Below, in pieces: positions 1 through 7,617 of a DNA stretch of 26,803 nucleotides. The notes under the pieces are model-generated. The model made no database searches. It saw only the letters and a program-made list of their open reading frames with translations, and was not told the DNA's origin. Location of the stretch: positions 1 to 26,803 of the IMG/VR virus record IMGVR_UViG_3300030085_002432, one strand, 5' to 3'. Source of the stretch: a virus. Position 1 is the stretch's first letter, and the number at the start of each line of letters is the position of its first letter. Both the position numbers and the translations under genes were made by a program.

Positions 1-61
1 GCACCAGACTTAAAATCTGTTGGGAGTTAATCCCGTGGGGGTTCAAGTCCCCCCTCTCCTA
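1..61 (+). tRNA. tRNA-Leu (anticodon UAA), 5' end outside window
   Basis: The anticodon arm, long variable arm, T arm and 3' acceptor strand of a class II tRNA are visible. The 7-base loop at 9-15 holds anticodon TAA at 11-13. A variable-arm hairpin follows, then a T stem of GGGGG/CCCCC around the loop TTCAAGT (42-48). The acceptor strand is 54-60 with discriminator A61. The long variable arm and discriminator A fit leucine. CCA is not encoded. The acceptor 5' strand and most of the D arm lie before base 1. Confidence 0.9.
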
Positions 62-82
62 CTGCACTAAATAAGTGCGAGC

Positions 83-155
83 GCCAATTTAGCTCAGCTG
101 GTAGAGCACCGCTTTTGTAAAGCGGTGGTCAACGGTTCAAGTCCGTTAATTGGCT
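83..155 (+). tRNA. tRNA-Thr (anticodon UGU)
   Basis: This is a complete class I cloverleaf. The acceptor GCCAATT (83-89) pairs with AATTGGC (148-154), and the discriminator is T155. The D arm contains AGCTCAGCTGGTAGAGC. The anticodon stem CCGCT/AGCGG encloses loop TTTGTAA with anticodon TGT. The T stem AACGG/CCGTT (131-135/143-147) encloses TTCAAGT. CCA is not encoded. The tRNA reads ACA codons, which are frequent in the AT-rich genes downstream. Confidence 0.95.
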
Positions 156-203
156 TTCCATCTTCGGATGGGACGGAACTCTGGGGGCACCTGGAGGTCT
201 GTA

Positions 204-289
204 TAAATTAGTTTTACATGTGTTGTTATACTTACACCGAGATCAATAGCGCGCCGGAAAAAGTATTACAAGGATATGAGACTAATTTA
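204..289 (+). ncRNA. Possible structured RNA: long imperfect hairpin
   Basis: Three nested helices are collinear. Bases 204-216 pair with 277-289 (13 pairs, two G-U). Bases 223-233 pair with 261-271 (10 of 11; only T227/T267 fails). Bases 237-239 pair with 255-257. Short internal loops (217-222/272-276 and 234-236/258-260) separate them. In total 26 of 27 positions in the helices pair. No RNA family was recognised. It could be a small RNA, a pre-tRNA processing structure, or a decayed element. Confidence 0.4.
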
Positions 290-366
290 AGTAGGACTGG
301 TTTATAGGGAACGATAGAACAATCCTTCCGTAACTATCTACTTTGTTCTACATTATTGAGGATTAT

Positions 367-396
367 TGGGAATGGTGGAATGACCAATCCAAAACG
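367..396 (+). repeat. Hairpin repeat, copy 1
   Basis: This is a 30-base direct repeat identical to 453-482, at an offset of 86 bases. Inside it TGGT (373-376) pairs with ACCA (383-386) around loop GGAATG, and TGG (367-369) pairs with CCA further out. The flanks extend the hairpin: 357-362 pairs with 401-406 (one G-U), then two mismatches, then further A-T pairs. Confidence 0.85.
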
Positions 397-452
397 ATTT
401 TTCTCATTAGAGTTAGTTTTTAACAAACTAATTCTTTCCCCCTTTGGATCGC

Positions 453-482
453 TGGGAATGGTGGAATGACCAATCCAAAACG
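453..482 (+). repeat. Hairpin repeat, copy 2
   Basis: This is an exact copy of 367-396. Its flanks GGATCGC (446-452) and GCGATCC (483-489) form a perfect 7-bp outer stem. The sequence of that stem is unrelated to the flanks of copy 1. The copy ends 12 bases before the Leu(UAG) tRNA starts. Confidence 0.85.
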
Positions 483-493
483 GCGATCCTATC

Positions 494-575
494 GCTTAAG
501 TGGCGGAATTGGTAGACGCGCTTGGTTTAGGTCCAAGTGGAGTAATCCGTGGAGGTTCAAGTCCTCTCTTAAGTA
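494..575 (+). tRNA. tRNA-Leu (anticodon UAG)
   Basis: This is a complete class II tRNA. The acceptor GCTTAAG (494-500) pairs with CTTAAGT (568-574, closing G-U), with discriminator A575. The anticodon stem CTTGG/CCAAG encloses TTTAGGT with anticodon TAG. A leucine-type long variable arm follows, then a T stem GGAGG/CCTCT with TTCAAGT at 556-562. CCA is not encoded. It reads CTA/CTN leucine codons and complements the Leu(UAA) tRNA at the window edge. Confidence 0.95.
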
Positions 576-591
576 CTTTATTCACCCAATT

Positions 592-762
592 ATGAAAATC
601 AATCTTTGGTATTCAGAAAACAGAAGACAGTGGCGTTGGACATTGTGTGATGATAGCGAAAGAATGAGGCAAGAATCAGGTCAACAGCCTTTTCTTCGTG
701 ATGCAATGGAAGATGTTGCAAATACTGTAGAATTTATGTTACAATGCAAACAACCTGAGTAA
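592..762 (+). CDS. Small conserved cyanophage-type protein, unknown function
   Basis: This ORF encodes 56 residues starting MKINLWYSENRRQWRW. A longer in-frame reading from 466 would run straight through the Leu(UAG) tRNA, so I place the start at ATG 592, 16 bases after that tRNA. The product is rich in Trp, Arg and acidic residues. It has no signal peptide or membrane segment. The pattern (aromatic/basic N-terminus, then a helical segment LRDAMEDVANTVEFML) resembles small hypothetical proteins I recall from cyanomyoviruses, but I know of no function. It sits just before the Mom-like gene and may be cotranscribed with it. Confidence 0.7.
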   Translation: MKINLWYSENRRQWRWTLCDDSERMRQESGQQPFLRDAMEDVANTVEFMLQCKQPE

Positions 763-771
763 TTTTACCCA

Positions 772-1383
772 GTGAAGAGTGAATTTTATATAGATAGAGT
801 AGATAAAGATTCTTGTAAAGATCTTCTTTATAACTATCACTATCTAAAAGACGAATCGAAAGACTTCAAATCGGGATTTAATTATGGACTTTTTAAGCAC
901 ACTGAGTGGGAATGCCCTCTTAGGATTGGCGGCTGCCTTGCTGTTTGCATTTTTACTGGGTTCCCAGTCCCAGAACTTGGAGTGAGTGCGTTTGGTTTGA
1001 GTAGAGATGATCAAGAGGGTTTATTTGAACTTTCTCGTCTTTGTATCAGACCAGACATACAAAAAGAAGAATATAATATAACATCATGGTTTGTTAGTAA
1101 ATGTATTAGGAGGTTTAGGAAAGATGCAAATGTTCGTGCTATTCTTAGCTACGCTGACTCTTCTCACCACTCTGGAACTATCTACCGCGCTTGCAATTTC
1201 AACTATTTCGGGTTGACTGATCAGAAAAAAGATTTCTATTATTCCGATGGAACAAAGCATTCTAGGGGTTCTGTAAAAGGTTTAGATGGTGAATGGAAAG
1301 ACAGATCTCGTAAGCATAGATATATGCTAGTGTTTGATAAAACATTAGACATTAAGTGGAACCCCCAAGAATGGAAGCGATAA
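772..1383 (+). CDS. Mom-like DNA adenine-modification protein (GNAT-like fold)
   Basis: This 203-residue protein starts at GTG 772, nine bases after the previous stop. Its motif order fits the Mom family known from phage Mu, which converts adenine to a modified N6 form that resists restriction: ELSRLCIRP (about residues 86-94), a helix, then SYADSSHHSG (126-135), IYRACNFNYFG (137-147) and a closing RKHRYMLVFDK (180-190). In that family the fold is acetyltransferase-like and the conserved Ser/Tyr/Asp/Arg-rich blocks line the active site. The length is near that of Mom homologues. Other GNAT-fold proteins cannot be excluded. A role in protecting phage DNA is inferred and fits with a DNA methyltransferase gene elsewhere in the window. 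Confidence 0.65.
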   Translation: MKSEFYIDRVDKDSCKDLLYNYHYLKDESKDFKSGFNYGLFKHTEWECPLRIGGCLAVCIFTGFPVPELGVSAFGLSRDDQEGLFELSRLCIRPDIQKEEYNITSWFVSKCIRRFRKDANVRAILSYADSSHHSGTIYRACNFNYFGLTDQKKDFYYSDGTKHSRGSVKGLDGEWKDRSRKHRYMLVFDKTLDIKWNPQEWKR

Positions 1384-1386
1384 ATA
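1379..1386 (+). promoter_or_regulatory. T4-late-type promoter element
   Basis: GATAAATA matches the NATAAATA late-promoter pattern proposed for T4-like cyanophages. It overlaps the stop codon of the Mom-like gene and lies 32 bases before the start of the giant structural gene. No sigma70 -35 box is needed for this class, which relies on the gp55/gp33 phage sigma system. Confidence 0.5.
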
Positions 1387-1417
1387 GATCATAGAATAGT
1401 ATTAACAGAGAAATACA

Positions 1418-4400
1418 ATGGGTCTTAGCCGCTTAGATAATTTTCTCAAGAACACCAAGGGAGAAATCCTGTATGTAGATCCTTCTAGTTTAGACTCTAC
1501 GGATAGCGTTGAAAACCAGGGTAACTCCTTAGCAAGACCCTTCAAAACTATTCAAAGAGCACTGATGGAGGCTGCAAGATTCTCCTATCAGGAAGGAAGA
1601 GAAAACGATAGATTTGGAAAAACAACAATCTTGCTGTATCCTGGTGAGCATATTGTTGATAACAGACCAGGATTTCTTACATCAGAAGTTAGTGGAACTT
1701 ATTTTACTAGAGCAGGTGATACTACAGAAGACCTATCTCCTCTAGACAGAAATACTAACTTTGATGTTTTATCAGAAAACAACATCCTTTATAAACTGAA
1801 TAGTGTCTATGGTGGTGTTATTATTCCCCGTGGTACTTCTATTGTTGGTCTTGACCTAAGAAAGACAAAGATCAGACCAAGATATGTGCCTGATCCAGAA
1901 AATGATACCATTGAAAGATCTGCTATATTCCGTTTAACTGGCGCATGTTACATGTGGCAGTTCTCTGTCTTTGATGCTGATCCAAATGCGATTGCGTATA
2001 AAGATTATACTACTAACACATTTATCCCCAACTTCTCTCACCATAAATTAACAGTATTTGAATATGCTGATGGTAAGAATGAAGTAAACATTGATGATGA
2101 TCTCCTAACTTACGAATCCGAACAAACTGATCTTGATATTTACTATCAGAAGATTGGTGATGTTTATGGTTCTACTTCTGGTAGAGAAATTGAACCTGAA
2201 ACTGTTGAAGATCCTCTAGATATTGAAGCAAAGATTGACGAATATAGAATTGTTGGTTCTAGAGGTGCTTCTGTTGGTATTTCTAGTATTAGAGCAGGTG
2301 ATGGTGAAACATCTTCTAGCACCATTACTGTTACTTTATCCGAAGAACTTGATGGTCTGGACGTAGATACTCCTATTCAGATCTCTGGTGTATCTGTAAA
2401 TGGTTATACTGGACAGTTTGTTGTTAGTGAGAAAAATAGTGCTACAGAGATTGAGTATAAAGCACCAACTTCTCCAATTACTCCCTTACCTTCAACGTCG
2501 GACATCGCTGAAGCAGAACTTACCATTGTCACTGATACTGTAACCTCAGCATCTCCATACGTTTTTAACATATCTCTAAGATCTGTATATGGTACTTGTG
2601 GTATGCACGCTGATGGAGATAAAGCGGACGGCTTTAAATCCATGGTTGTTGCTCAATATACTGGAATCGGTCTACAAAAAGATAATAATGCCTTTATCAA
2701 ATATGATGATACGACAGGAACATATGAAGACTCTACAACAGTAGCAAATCTGTTTAGTGATTCGAGAGCAAGATATAAACCTTCCTATGAAAACTATCAC
2801 ATCAAAGCAAGTAATAATGCTGTTATTCAGATTGTTTCTGTATTCGGTATTGGTTATGCTGTTCACTTCTTAGCTGAGAGTGGTGGTGATCTCTCTATCA
2901 CTAACTCTAACTCTAACTTTGGTGCAAAAGCTCTTGTTGCTAGGGGATTCCGCGCAGAATCTTTTGCTAAGGATGATGTTGGTTATATCACCCATGTTAT
3001 TCCACCCCAAGAGAATGTTACTAATGATGTAAATGTAGAATTTGTTTCCTTTGATGTTGATCAGACGACAGGAGTTGGATTAACATCACGTCTGTATCTT
3101 TATGAGCAAGTAGTTGAGGCAGAAAAACCAAACAATGTTATTGATGGATATAGAGTTGGCGCAAAAGAGAATGATGAAATAAAAGTAGACATTATTAACG
3201 CAGGAATTACTTCTACATTCTCTGCAAAGATTGTAATGCCTGGAACAGAAACTTCTTATGAAAAAGAGTTTACTGTTACTAAAAAGTCGAATGGAATTTC
3301 TAATGAGATTACATCAAATACCTTTACTTTTACAGAAACACATTCTCTTGCAAATGGTGAGTCTGTAAGAATTATCAGTGATACTGGACATATTCCTGAC
3401 GGACTAATTAACGGTCAGGTTTACTATGCAATTACAACAGGACTTTCTGGTAATCAGATTCAAGTTGCTAAGACATTTAATGACGCTTTAATTGGTCAAG
3501 AAGCTGTAATTTATTCTAATGAAACTAGTACAGTAAAAGTAGTCTCTAGAGTTTCTGATAAATCTCCTGGAGATACTGGACATCCACTTCAATGGGATTC
3601 TTCTAGAACTCAGTGGTATCTTTCTACCTCCGGCGAATCTGCTGATAATGATCTTTACGGATTAATTGTTAATCTAACATCAGATGCTACTCCTAGATCT
3701 TATTTCACAAGAACTCCTGATACTAGAGGTCTCTTAGATAGAATTTACCGTCTGAGATATGTTATTCCTAAAGATAACCCTACTGCATCTAGACCACCCA
3801 TTGAAGGATATGTTCTTCAAGAATCTAGTGGTGTAACAGGTAGTGATGTAGAAAACGAGAAGTATTTTAGCATCTCCTCTAAAGTTCTTAATGATAGTAC
3901 AGAACTTAGAAATCCTAGATTTATCGCTGATGCAACCTATGCTGGAACTACAGCTACAATCACAACTGAACTACCACATAATCTGACTGTAGGTGATACG
4001 ATCAGAACTAGACTGATTGAAAGTACATCAAATGAAGATGGTACAGATTCTGTTGGATATAATGGTATTTTCTTTGTAGCAACTATTCCTGATAAAAAGA
4101 CCTTTACATATACATTAGCAACTGATCCTGGAACATTTACTAGTGATCCAAACACTAGAGATTCTACGCTTCCATATTTTACTAAGTATGAATTACCTGG
4201 AACATATGTAATCTATCGTTCTGAAGAAGTTCAGAAGTATATCAAGGACGAGCAAGATGGTATATATCACTTAATTCTTTTAAGTGCATCTAATAATCCT
4301 ACTGTTTCTCCATTTAATAACGATAATTACGTTCAACCAGTTCAATTCCTGTATCCTCAGATCAATAAAGACAATCCAAAGTCTGATCCTGATGCTACTA

Positions 4401-7400
4401 AGTCATTTGCAGAATCTGAATTAATTGGTAATGTAATCGTTAATGATGCTCAAAAGAGTATAACAAAGGAATCCATTACAAAACTATATGATGATATAAA
4501 CATTGGTATTGCTATTACCGATATTGTTTCTACTGCGACTACAACAGGTACTGGTATTGCTCATACATTGTTTACTGAAGTTGAGCATGGATTGAATAGA
4601 ATTACTTCTTTAAGTATTGATAGTCCTGGTTCTGGATATGGATCTGGTAGTGGTACAGTTCTTTATAATGCAACTTTAGTTGGATTGTCTGGTACTGTTT
4701 ACGGCACTAGTGCTACTTGTGTAGTTTCTATTGATGGTGCTGGATCCTTGACTGGTATTAAAGTCATGGATGGTGGTCAAGGATATTCTGTTGGAGACAA
4801 ATTAAAGGTTACTGGAACAGCAACAACAACTGGATTTTCAACTGCTACTGTAAATGTTGATTCAATTTATGATAATACTGGTGATGTAATCTACATCACT
4901 GAGATTGCAGATTCTCACAAGCAGTATAACACTCTCTATAGAATTACTGGTCTTACTACAACATATGATGACCAGATCTTTGTTGAATCTATGGAGACAA
5001 TATCTGGTATTAACACTCTTGGTGTTGGTATTACCGATCTTTTAAGTTCTAAGGCATATAACCTTGGACCTACAATCGGTATTTCATCTCTCTCGTATAA
5101 TAACATTACGGGTGTTGTAAGCTTTACCTCGGTGGATAATCATGGATTATCGGAAGACAACAAGATTCGACTTGCTGGTGCTAACTACTCTGGCTACAAT
5201 AAAGATCACATTATTACCAGAATTACAGGTCAGGATTCTTTTGAAGTTAATGTCGGAGTTGGAACAACAGTTCCAAATGCCTTAGGAACAATTAGAGCAT
5301 TTAGAAATGGATTCTCATCTAGAGGTGGTCTAATTAGTCTTTCTGACCAGAACATTGCTGGTAGACTTATTGATCAATATGGAGGTGTAACTGCACAATT
5401 AAGTGCTGCTATTACATCTGCGGATGCAACAACACTTTCTATTACTAATCTATCTGATTATGACTTAGAAATTGGTGATTATCTGCAGATCAATGAGGAA
5501 ATCTTCAGAATTAAAGAGTCTGTAGATGGAAACCCAATTACAGTCTTTAGAGGAGCACTTGGATCTGTAAGATCAACACATGCTTCTGGTGATGTTGTAA
5601 GAAGAATCAAACCAATTCCAATGGAATTGAGAAGAAATTCTATTATTCGTGCATCTGGCCATACTTTTGAGTACCTTGGATATGGTCCTGGTAACTATTC
5701 TACAGGTCTACCTGATAGACAAGATAGAGTTCTTGATCAAAGAGAAATCTTTATTGCACAGGCTAACAAACAGAATGGTGGTGTCGTTGCATTTACTGCA
5801 ATGGATAGTGATGGTAACTTCTTTATTGGTAATAAGAAACTTAACTCTACAACTGGTAGAGAGGATGTATTTGATGCTCCTATCATTACCATTACTGGTC
5901 AGGATGTTACCACTGGAAATGAAGCAGGATTTGATGCTCAAGTATCCTCTGAGATTACAATTACAAGATCTCTGAAGGTTGAGGGTGGTCCTGAGAAAAA
6001 TATTGTTTCTGAGTTTGATGGACCAACTATTTTCAATGAAAAGATTACATCTTCTTCTGATGATGGTGTAGAACTGAAATCCTTGTTCATGCAAGGTGAG
6101 AATAAGATCTCTAGAAAGTATACAAACTCTCCATCTAAACCAACTATTGCTGGAAACCCTGGAGACATTGTTCTTAATTCTCAACCAGACAGTGGCGGAA
6201 CTCTTGGATGGGTTTATACTGCTGATAATATTTGGGAAGACTTTGGTCTTGTTTCTGATCAAGGATTAGCCCTATCCAGAAACGTTGGACTCACAACTGA
6301 TGGTGCAAGTTATGCTGGTATTGCAACCAACATTAACTTCGTAGGAACTGGTATTTCTATCACTGCTGATGTTGATATTAATTCTGGAGTTGGAACAGTT
6401 TCACTCTACTCTAGTTCAGTTGAACCCGAGTTCTTGATTGTTGCTGGTGTTTCTACATTTAATGATGATGTAATTTGTAATGAAACACTATTCTCTCAAG
6501 GTGGATTTATTGCTACAACTGGTGTTTCTACATTCTTTGATGATGCTATCTTTAGAGAAGGTATTGCGGTATTTAATGGATTAGAAGCAGATACTGCTAC
6601 TATTTCTGGTACTATTGTTGCTACAGAAGTAAATACAACAACATTCTCTAATACATCCTCTGCCTTTGCTGGAAGTATTTCCGCTGGTAGCACGTCTGAT
6701 ACATCAAACAGAACAATTCAAGTTCTAAGTGGTGATAATACTAATGCTGGATTTGAAGCATACGGTGCTACTCAAGGTACTGGATACTTACAGATAGGAT
6801 CTAGAGCAGATAGGGGTGGTGGTATTTTCTATAATGGAAACCTTTCTCCATCATTTGCAATCGATGAAGAAGCAGACACAGTTTCTTATTACAGAAGATC
6901 TTCTGGTGTAAATTATGTAGTGTTCTCTCACCCATATAATAGTGATACGGTTACTTTTGAAGGAGATGTAAATCTCGGTAATCTAAGCGCATCCGATATA
7001 ACCGCTACTGGAAGTGTTTCTATCACTGGAAGTATTTCTACTGTAACAAATATCAATTCTATTGGTGTTTCTACACTACCTACGATCAATTCTGATACTG
7101 TTAATGTTAATCAGAAGTTGTCTATTCTTGCTCCTGTTGATCAAAATATAGTTTCTCTTGGATCTTCAAATATTATTGATTGTTCTCAAGGAAATTATTT
7201 CACAGTAAGTGTTGGAGCTGCAACTACATTTGAATTTACAAATGTTCCATCTGGAGTTGTTTATGGTGCAACTTTAGAAATTACTCACAGCTCTGGTGCA
7301 ATTACATGGCCTACTTCTGTTAAGTTCCCAGAAGATCAAGCCCCAATTTTACAGACGGGCAAGACACATCTCTTCATGTTTGTTTCTGATGACGGTGGAT

Positions 7401-7441
7401 CCAGATTTAGAGCAGCAGCACTGTTTGATTTTGAAAACTAA
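1418..7441 (+). CDS. Giant virion appendage/tail-fibre protein (2007 aa)
   Basis: The N-terminus (about residues 18-85) reads like the entry to a right-handed beta-helix of the pectin-lyase type: VDPSSLDSTDS, then ARPFKTIQRALMEAARF, then ILLYPGEHIVDN. Further beta-helix-like segments run to about residue 540 (for example SVYGTCGMHADGDKADGFKS). The middle is beta-rich with repeated modules that include Gly-rich GSGYGSGSG and GGQGYSVGDKLKV stretches near 1070-1130. Toward the C-terminus GVSTF repeats occur near 1676 and 1702, as in cyanophage fibre stalks. The last 100 residues form a compact tip ending RFRAAALFDFEN. No signal peptide or catalytic motif is evident. Size, modularity and a late promoter support a long tail fibre or baseplate-attached appendage. 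The exact T4 counterpart is unclear. Confidence 0.75.
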   Translation: MGLSRLDNFLKNTKGEILYVDPSSLDSTDSVENQGNSLARPFKTIQRALMEAARFSYQEGRENDRFGKTTILLYPGEHIVDNRPGFLTSEVSGTYFTRAGDTTEDLSPLDRNTNFDVLSENNILYKLNSVYGGVIIPRGTSIVGLDLRKTKIRPRYVPDPENDTIERSAIFRLTGACYMWQFSVFDADPNAIAYKDYTTNTFIPNFSHHKLTVFEYADGKNEVNIDDDLLTYESEQTDLDIYYQKIGDVYGSTSGREIEPETVEDPLDIEAKIDEYRIVGSRGASVGISSIRAGDGETSSSTITVTLSEELDGLDVDTPIQISGVSVNGYTGQFVVSEKNSATEIEYKAPTSPITPLPSTSDIAEAELTIVTDTVTSASPYVFNISLRSVYGTCGMHADGDKADGFKSMVVAQYTGIGLQKDNNAFIKYDDTTGTYEDSTTVANLFSDSRARYKPSYENYHIKASNNAVIQIVSVFGIGYAVHFLAESGGDLSITNSNSNFGAKALVARGFRAESFAKDDVGYITHVIPPQENVTNDVNVEFVSFDVDQTTGVGLTSRLYLYEQVVEAEKPNNVIDGYRVGAKENDEIKVDIINAGITSTFSAKIVMPGTETSYEKEFTVTKKSNGISNEITSNTFTFTETHSLANGESVRIISDTGHIPDGLINGQVYYAITTGLSGNQIQVAKTFNDALIGQEAVIYSNETSTVKVVSRVSDKSPGDTGHPLQWDSSRTQWYLSTSGESADNDLYGLIVNLTSDATPRSYFTRTPDTRGLLDRIYRLRYVIPKDNPTASRPPIEGYVLQESSGVTGSDVENEKYFSISSKVLNDSTELRNPRFIADATYAGTTATITTELPHNLTVGDTIRTRLIESTSNEDGTDSVGYNGIFFVATIPDKKTFTYTLATDPGTFTSDPNTRDSTLPYFTKYELPGTYVIYRSEEVQKYIKDEQDGIYHLILLSASNNPTVSPFNNDNYVQPVQFLYPQINKDNPKSDPDATKSFAESELIGNVIVNDAQKSITKESITKLYDDINIGIAITDIVSTATTTGTGIAHTLFTEVEHGLNRITSLSIDSPGSGYGSGSGTVLYNATLVGLSGTVYGTSATCVVSIDGAGSLTGIKVMDGGQGYSVGDKLKVTGTATTTGFSTATVNVDSIYDNTGDVIYITEIADSHKQYNTLYRITGLTTTYDDQIFVESMETISGINTLGVGITDLLSSKAYNLGPTIGISSLSYNNITGVVSFTSVDNHGLSEDNKIRLAGANYSGYNKDHIITRITGQDSFEVNVGVGTTVPNALGTIRAFRNGFSSRGGLISLSDQNIAGRLIDQYGGVTAQLSAAITSADATTLSITNLSDYDLEIGDYLQINEEIFRIKESVDGNPITVFRGALGSVRSTHASGDVVRRIKPIPMELRRNSIIRASGHTFEYLGYGPGNYSTGLPDRQDRVLDQREIFIAQANKQNGGVVAFTAMDSDGNFFIGNKKLNSTTGREDVFDAPIITITGQDVTTGNEAGFDAQVSSEITITRSLKVEGGPEKNIVSEFDGPTIFNEKITSSSDDGVELKSLFMQGENKISRKYTNSPSKPTIAGNPGDIVLNSQPDSGGTLGWVYTADNIWEDFGLVSDQGLALSRNVGLTTDGASYAGIATNINFVGTGISITADVDINSGVGTVSLYSSSVEPEFLIVAGVSTFNDDVICNETLFSQGGFIATTGVSTFFDDAIFREGIAVFNGLEADTATISGTIVATEVNTTTFSNTSSAFAGSISAGSTSDTSNRTIQVLSGDNTNAGFEAYGATQGTGYLQIGSRADRGGGIFYNGNLSPSFAIDEEADTVSYYRRSSGVNYVVFSHPYNSDTVTFEGDVNLGNLSASDITATGSVSITGSISTVTNINSIGVSTLPTINSDTVNVNQKLSILAPVDQNIVSLGSSNIIDCSQGNYFTVSVGAATTFEFTNVPSGVVYGATLEITHSSGAITWPTSVKFPEDQAPILQTGKTHLFMFVSDDGGSRFRAAALFDFEN

Positions 7442-7465
7442 GACAGTTTGAAATCTGTCCACTTG

Positions 7466-7489
7466 CACCTCCACCTTCGGGTGGGGGTG
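7466..7489 (+). terminator. UUCG-loop terminator hairpin after giant fibre gene
   Basis: A 10-bp stem (7466-7475 with 7480-7489, one G-U) is closed by a UUCG tetraloop 25 bases after the stop. A weaker 5-bp hairpin, GACAG/CTGTC at 7442-7459, precedes it. The U-tract is poor (TTATAAT), so termination may be partial or the hairpin may stabilise the 3' end of the upstream message. Confidence 0.7.
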
Positions 7490-7496
7490 TTATAAT
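7488..7496 (+). promoter_or_regulatory. Extended -10 promoter (TGTTATAAT)
   Basis: TATAAT at 7491-7496 is preceded by TGn, giving an extended -10 box that starts inside the last base pairs of the terminator stem. The first gene starts at 7518, leaving a leader of roughly 15 bases. No good -35 box is visible because that region is the hairpin itself. Confidence 0.5.
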
Positions 7497-7517
7497 ATGT
7501 GGGTAAACAGGAAAGTC

Positions 7518-7616
7518 ATGAACTCTCTGGAGAAATTGATTTTCATTGCATCTTTCATGTTTATGATGCAGTGGGGAACCCGTGTAACTTCGCTTGCGAT
7601 CAATGCACTGTATTGA
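7518..7616 (+). CDS. Small hydrophobic protein (32 aa)
   Basis: The ATG at 7518 follows CAGGAAAG, a plausible ribosome site. The 32-residue product begins MNSLEKLIFIASFMFMMQW and is essentially one membrane-spanning segment (about residues 6-19) with a short tail containing one Arg. Its stop lies one base before the next ATG, which suggests translational coupling. Such single-span miniproteins are common in cyanophages and their function is unknown. Confidence 0.6.
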   Translation: MNSLEKLIFIASFMFMMQWGTRVTSLAINALY

Positions 7617-7617
7617 A

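Larger units (their letters stand above)
156..493 (+). other. Gene-free, structure-rich inter-tRNA tract
   Basis: I see no convincing ORF in this 338-base gap between tRNA-Thr and tRNA-Leu. It holds a string of potential stem-loops: 158-171 (CCATC/GATGG closed by a UUCG tetraloop), 204-289 (long imperfect hairpin), 315-350 (8-bp arms TAGAACAA/TTGTTCTA), 357-406 and 446-489 (a duplicated hairpin element), and 413-431 (7-bp arms TTAGTTT/AAACTAA). None has a good U-tract, so they do not look like ordinary terminators. The tract may be transcribed with the tRNAs as a processed leader or spacer, or may encode small RNAs. The pairings were checked base by base; function is inferred. Confidence 0.6.

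Noticed and set aside
158-171. Rho-independent terminator after tRNA-Thr
   Set aside because: The UUCG hairpin is solid but has no U-tract after it, so it more likely protects or shapes the RNA end.
156-493. Extra degenerate tRNA or group I intron in the tRNA gap
   Set aside because: No cloverleaf with T-loop TTC and matching acceptor stem was found, and no intron core segments or interrupted tRNA could be recognised.
466-591. N-terminal 42-codon extension of the 592-762 ORF
   Set aside because: It reads through the Leu(UAG) tRNA and half of the hairpin repeat; ATG 592 after the tRNA is the sensible start.
5708-6262. Minus-strand ORFs inside the giant fibre gene
   Set aside because: They are shadows of a 6-kb plus-strand gene with continuous domain structure; no start signals were seen.
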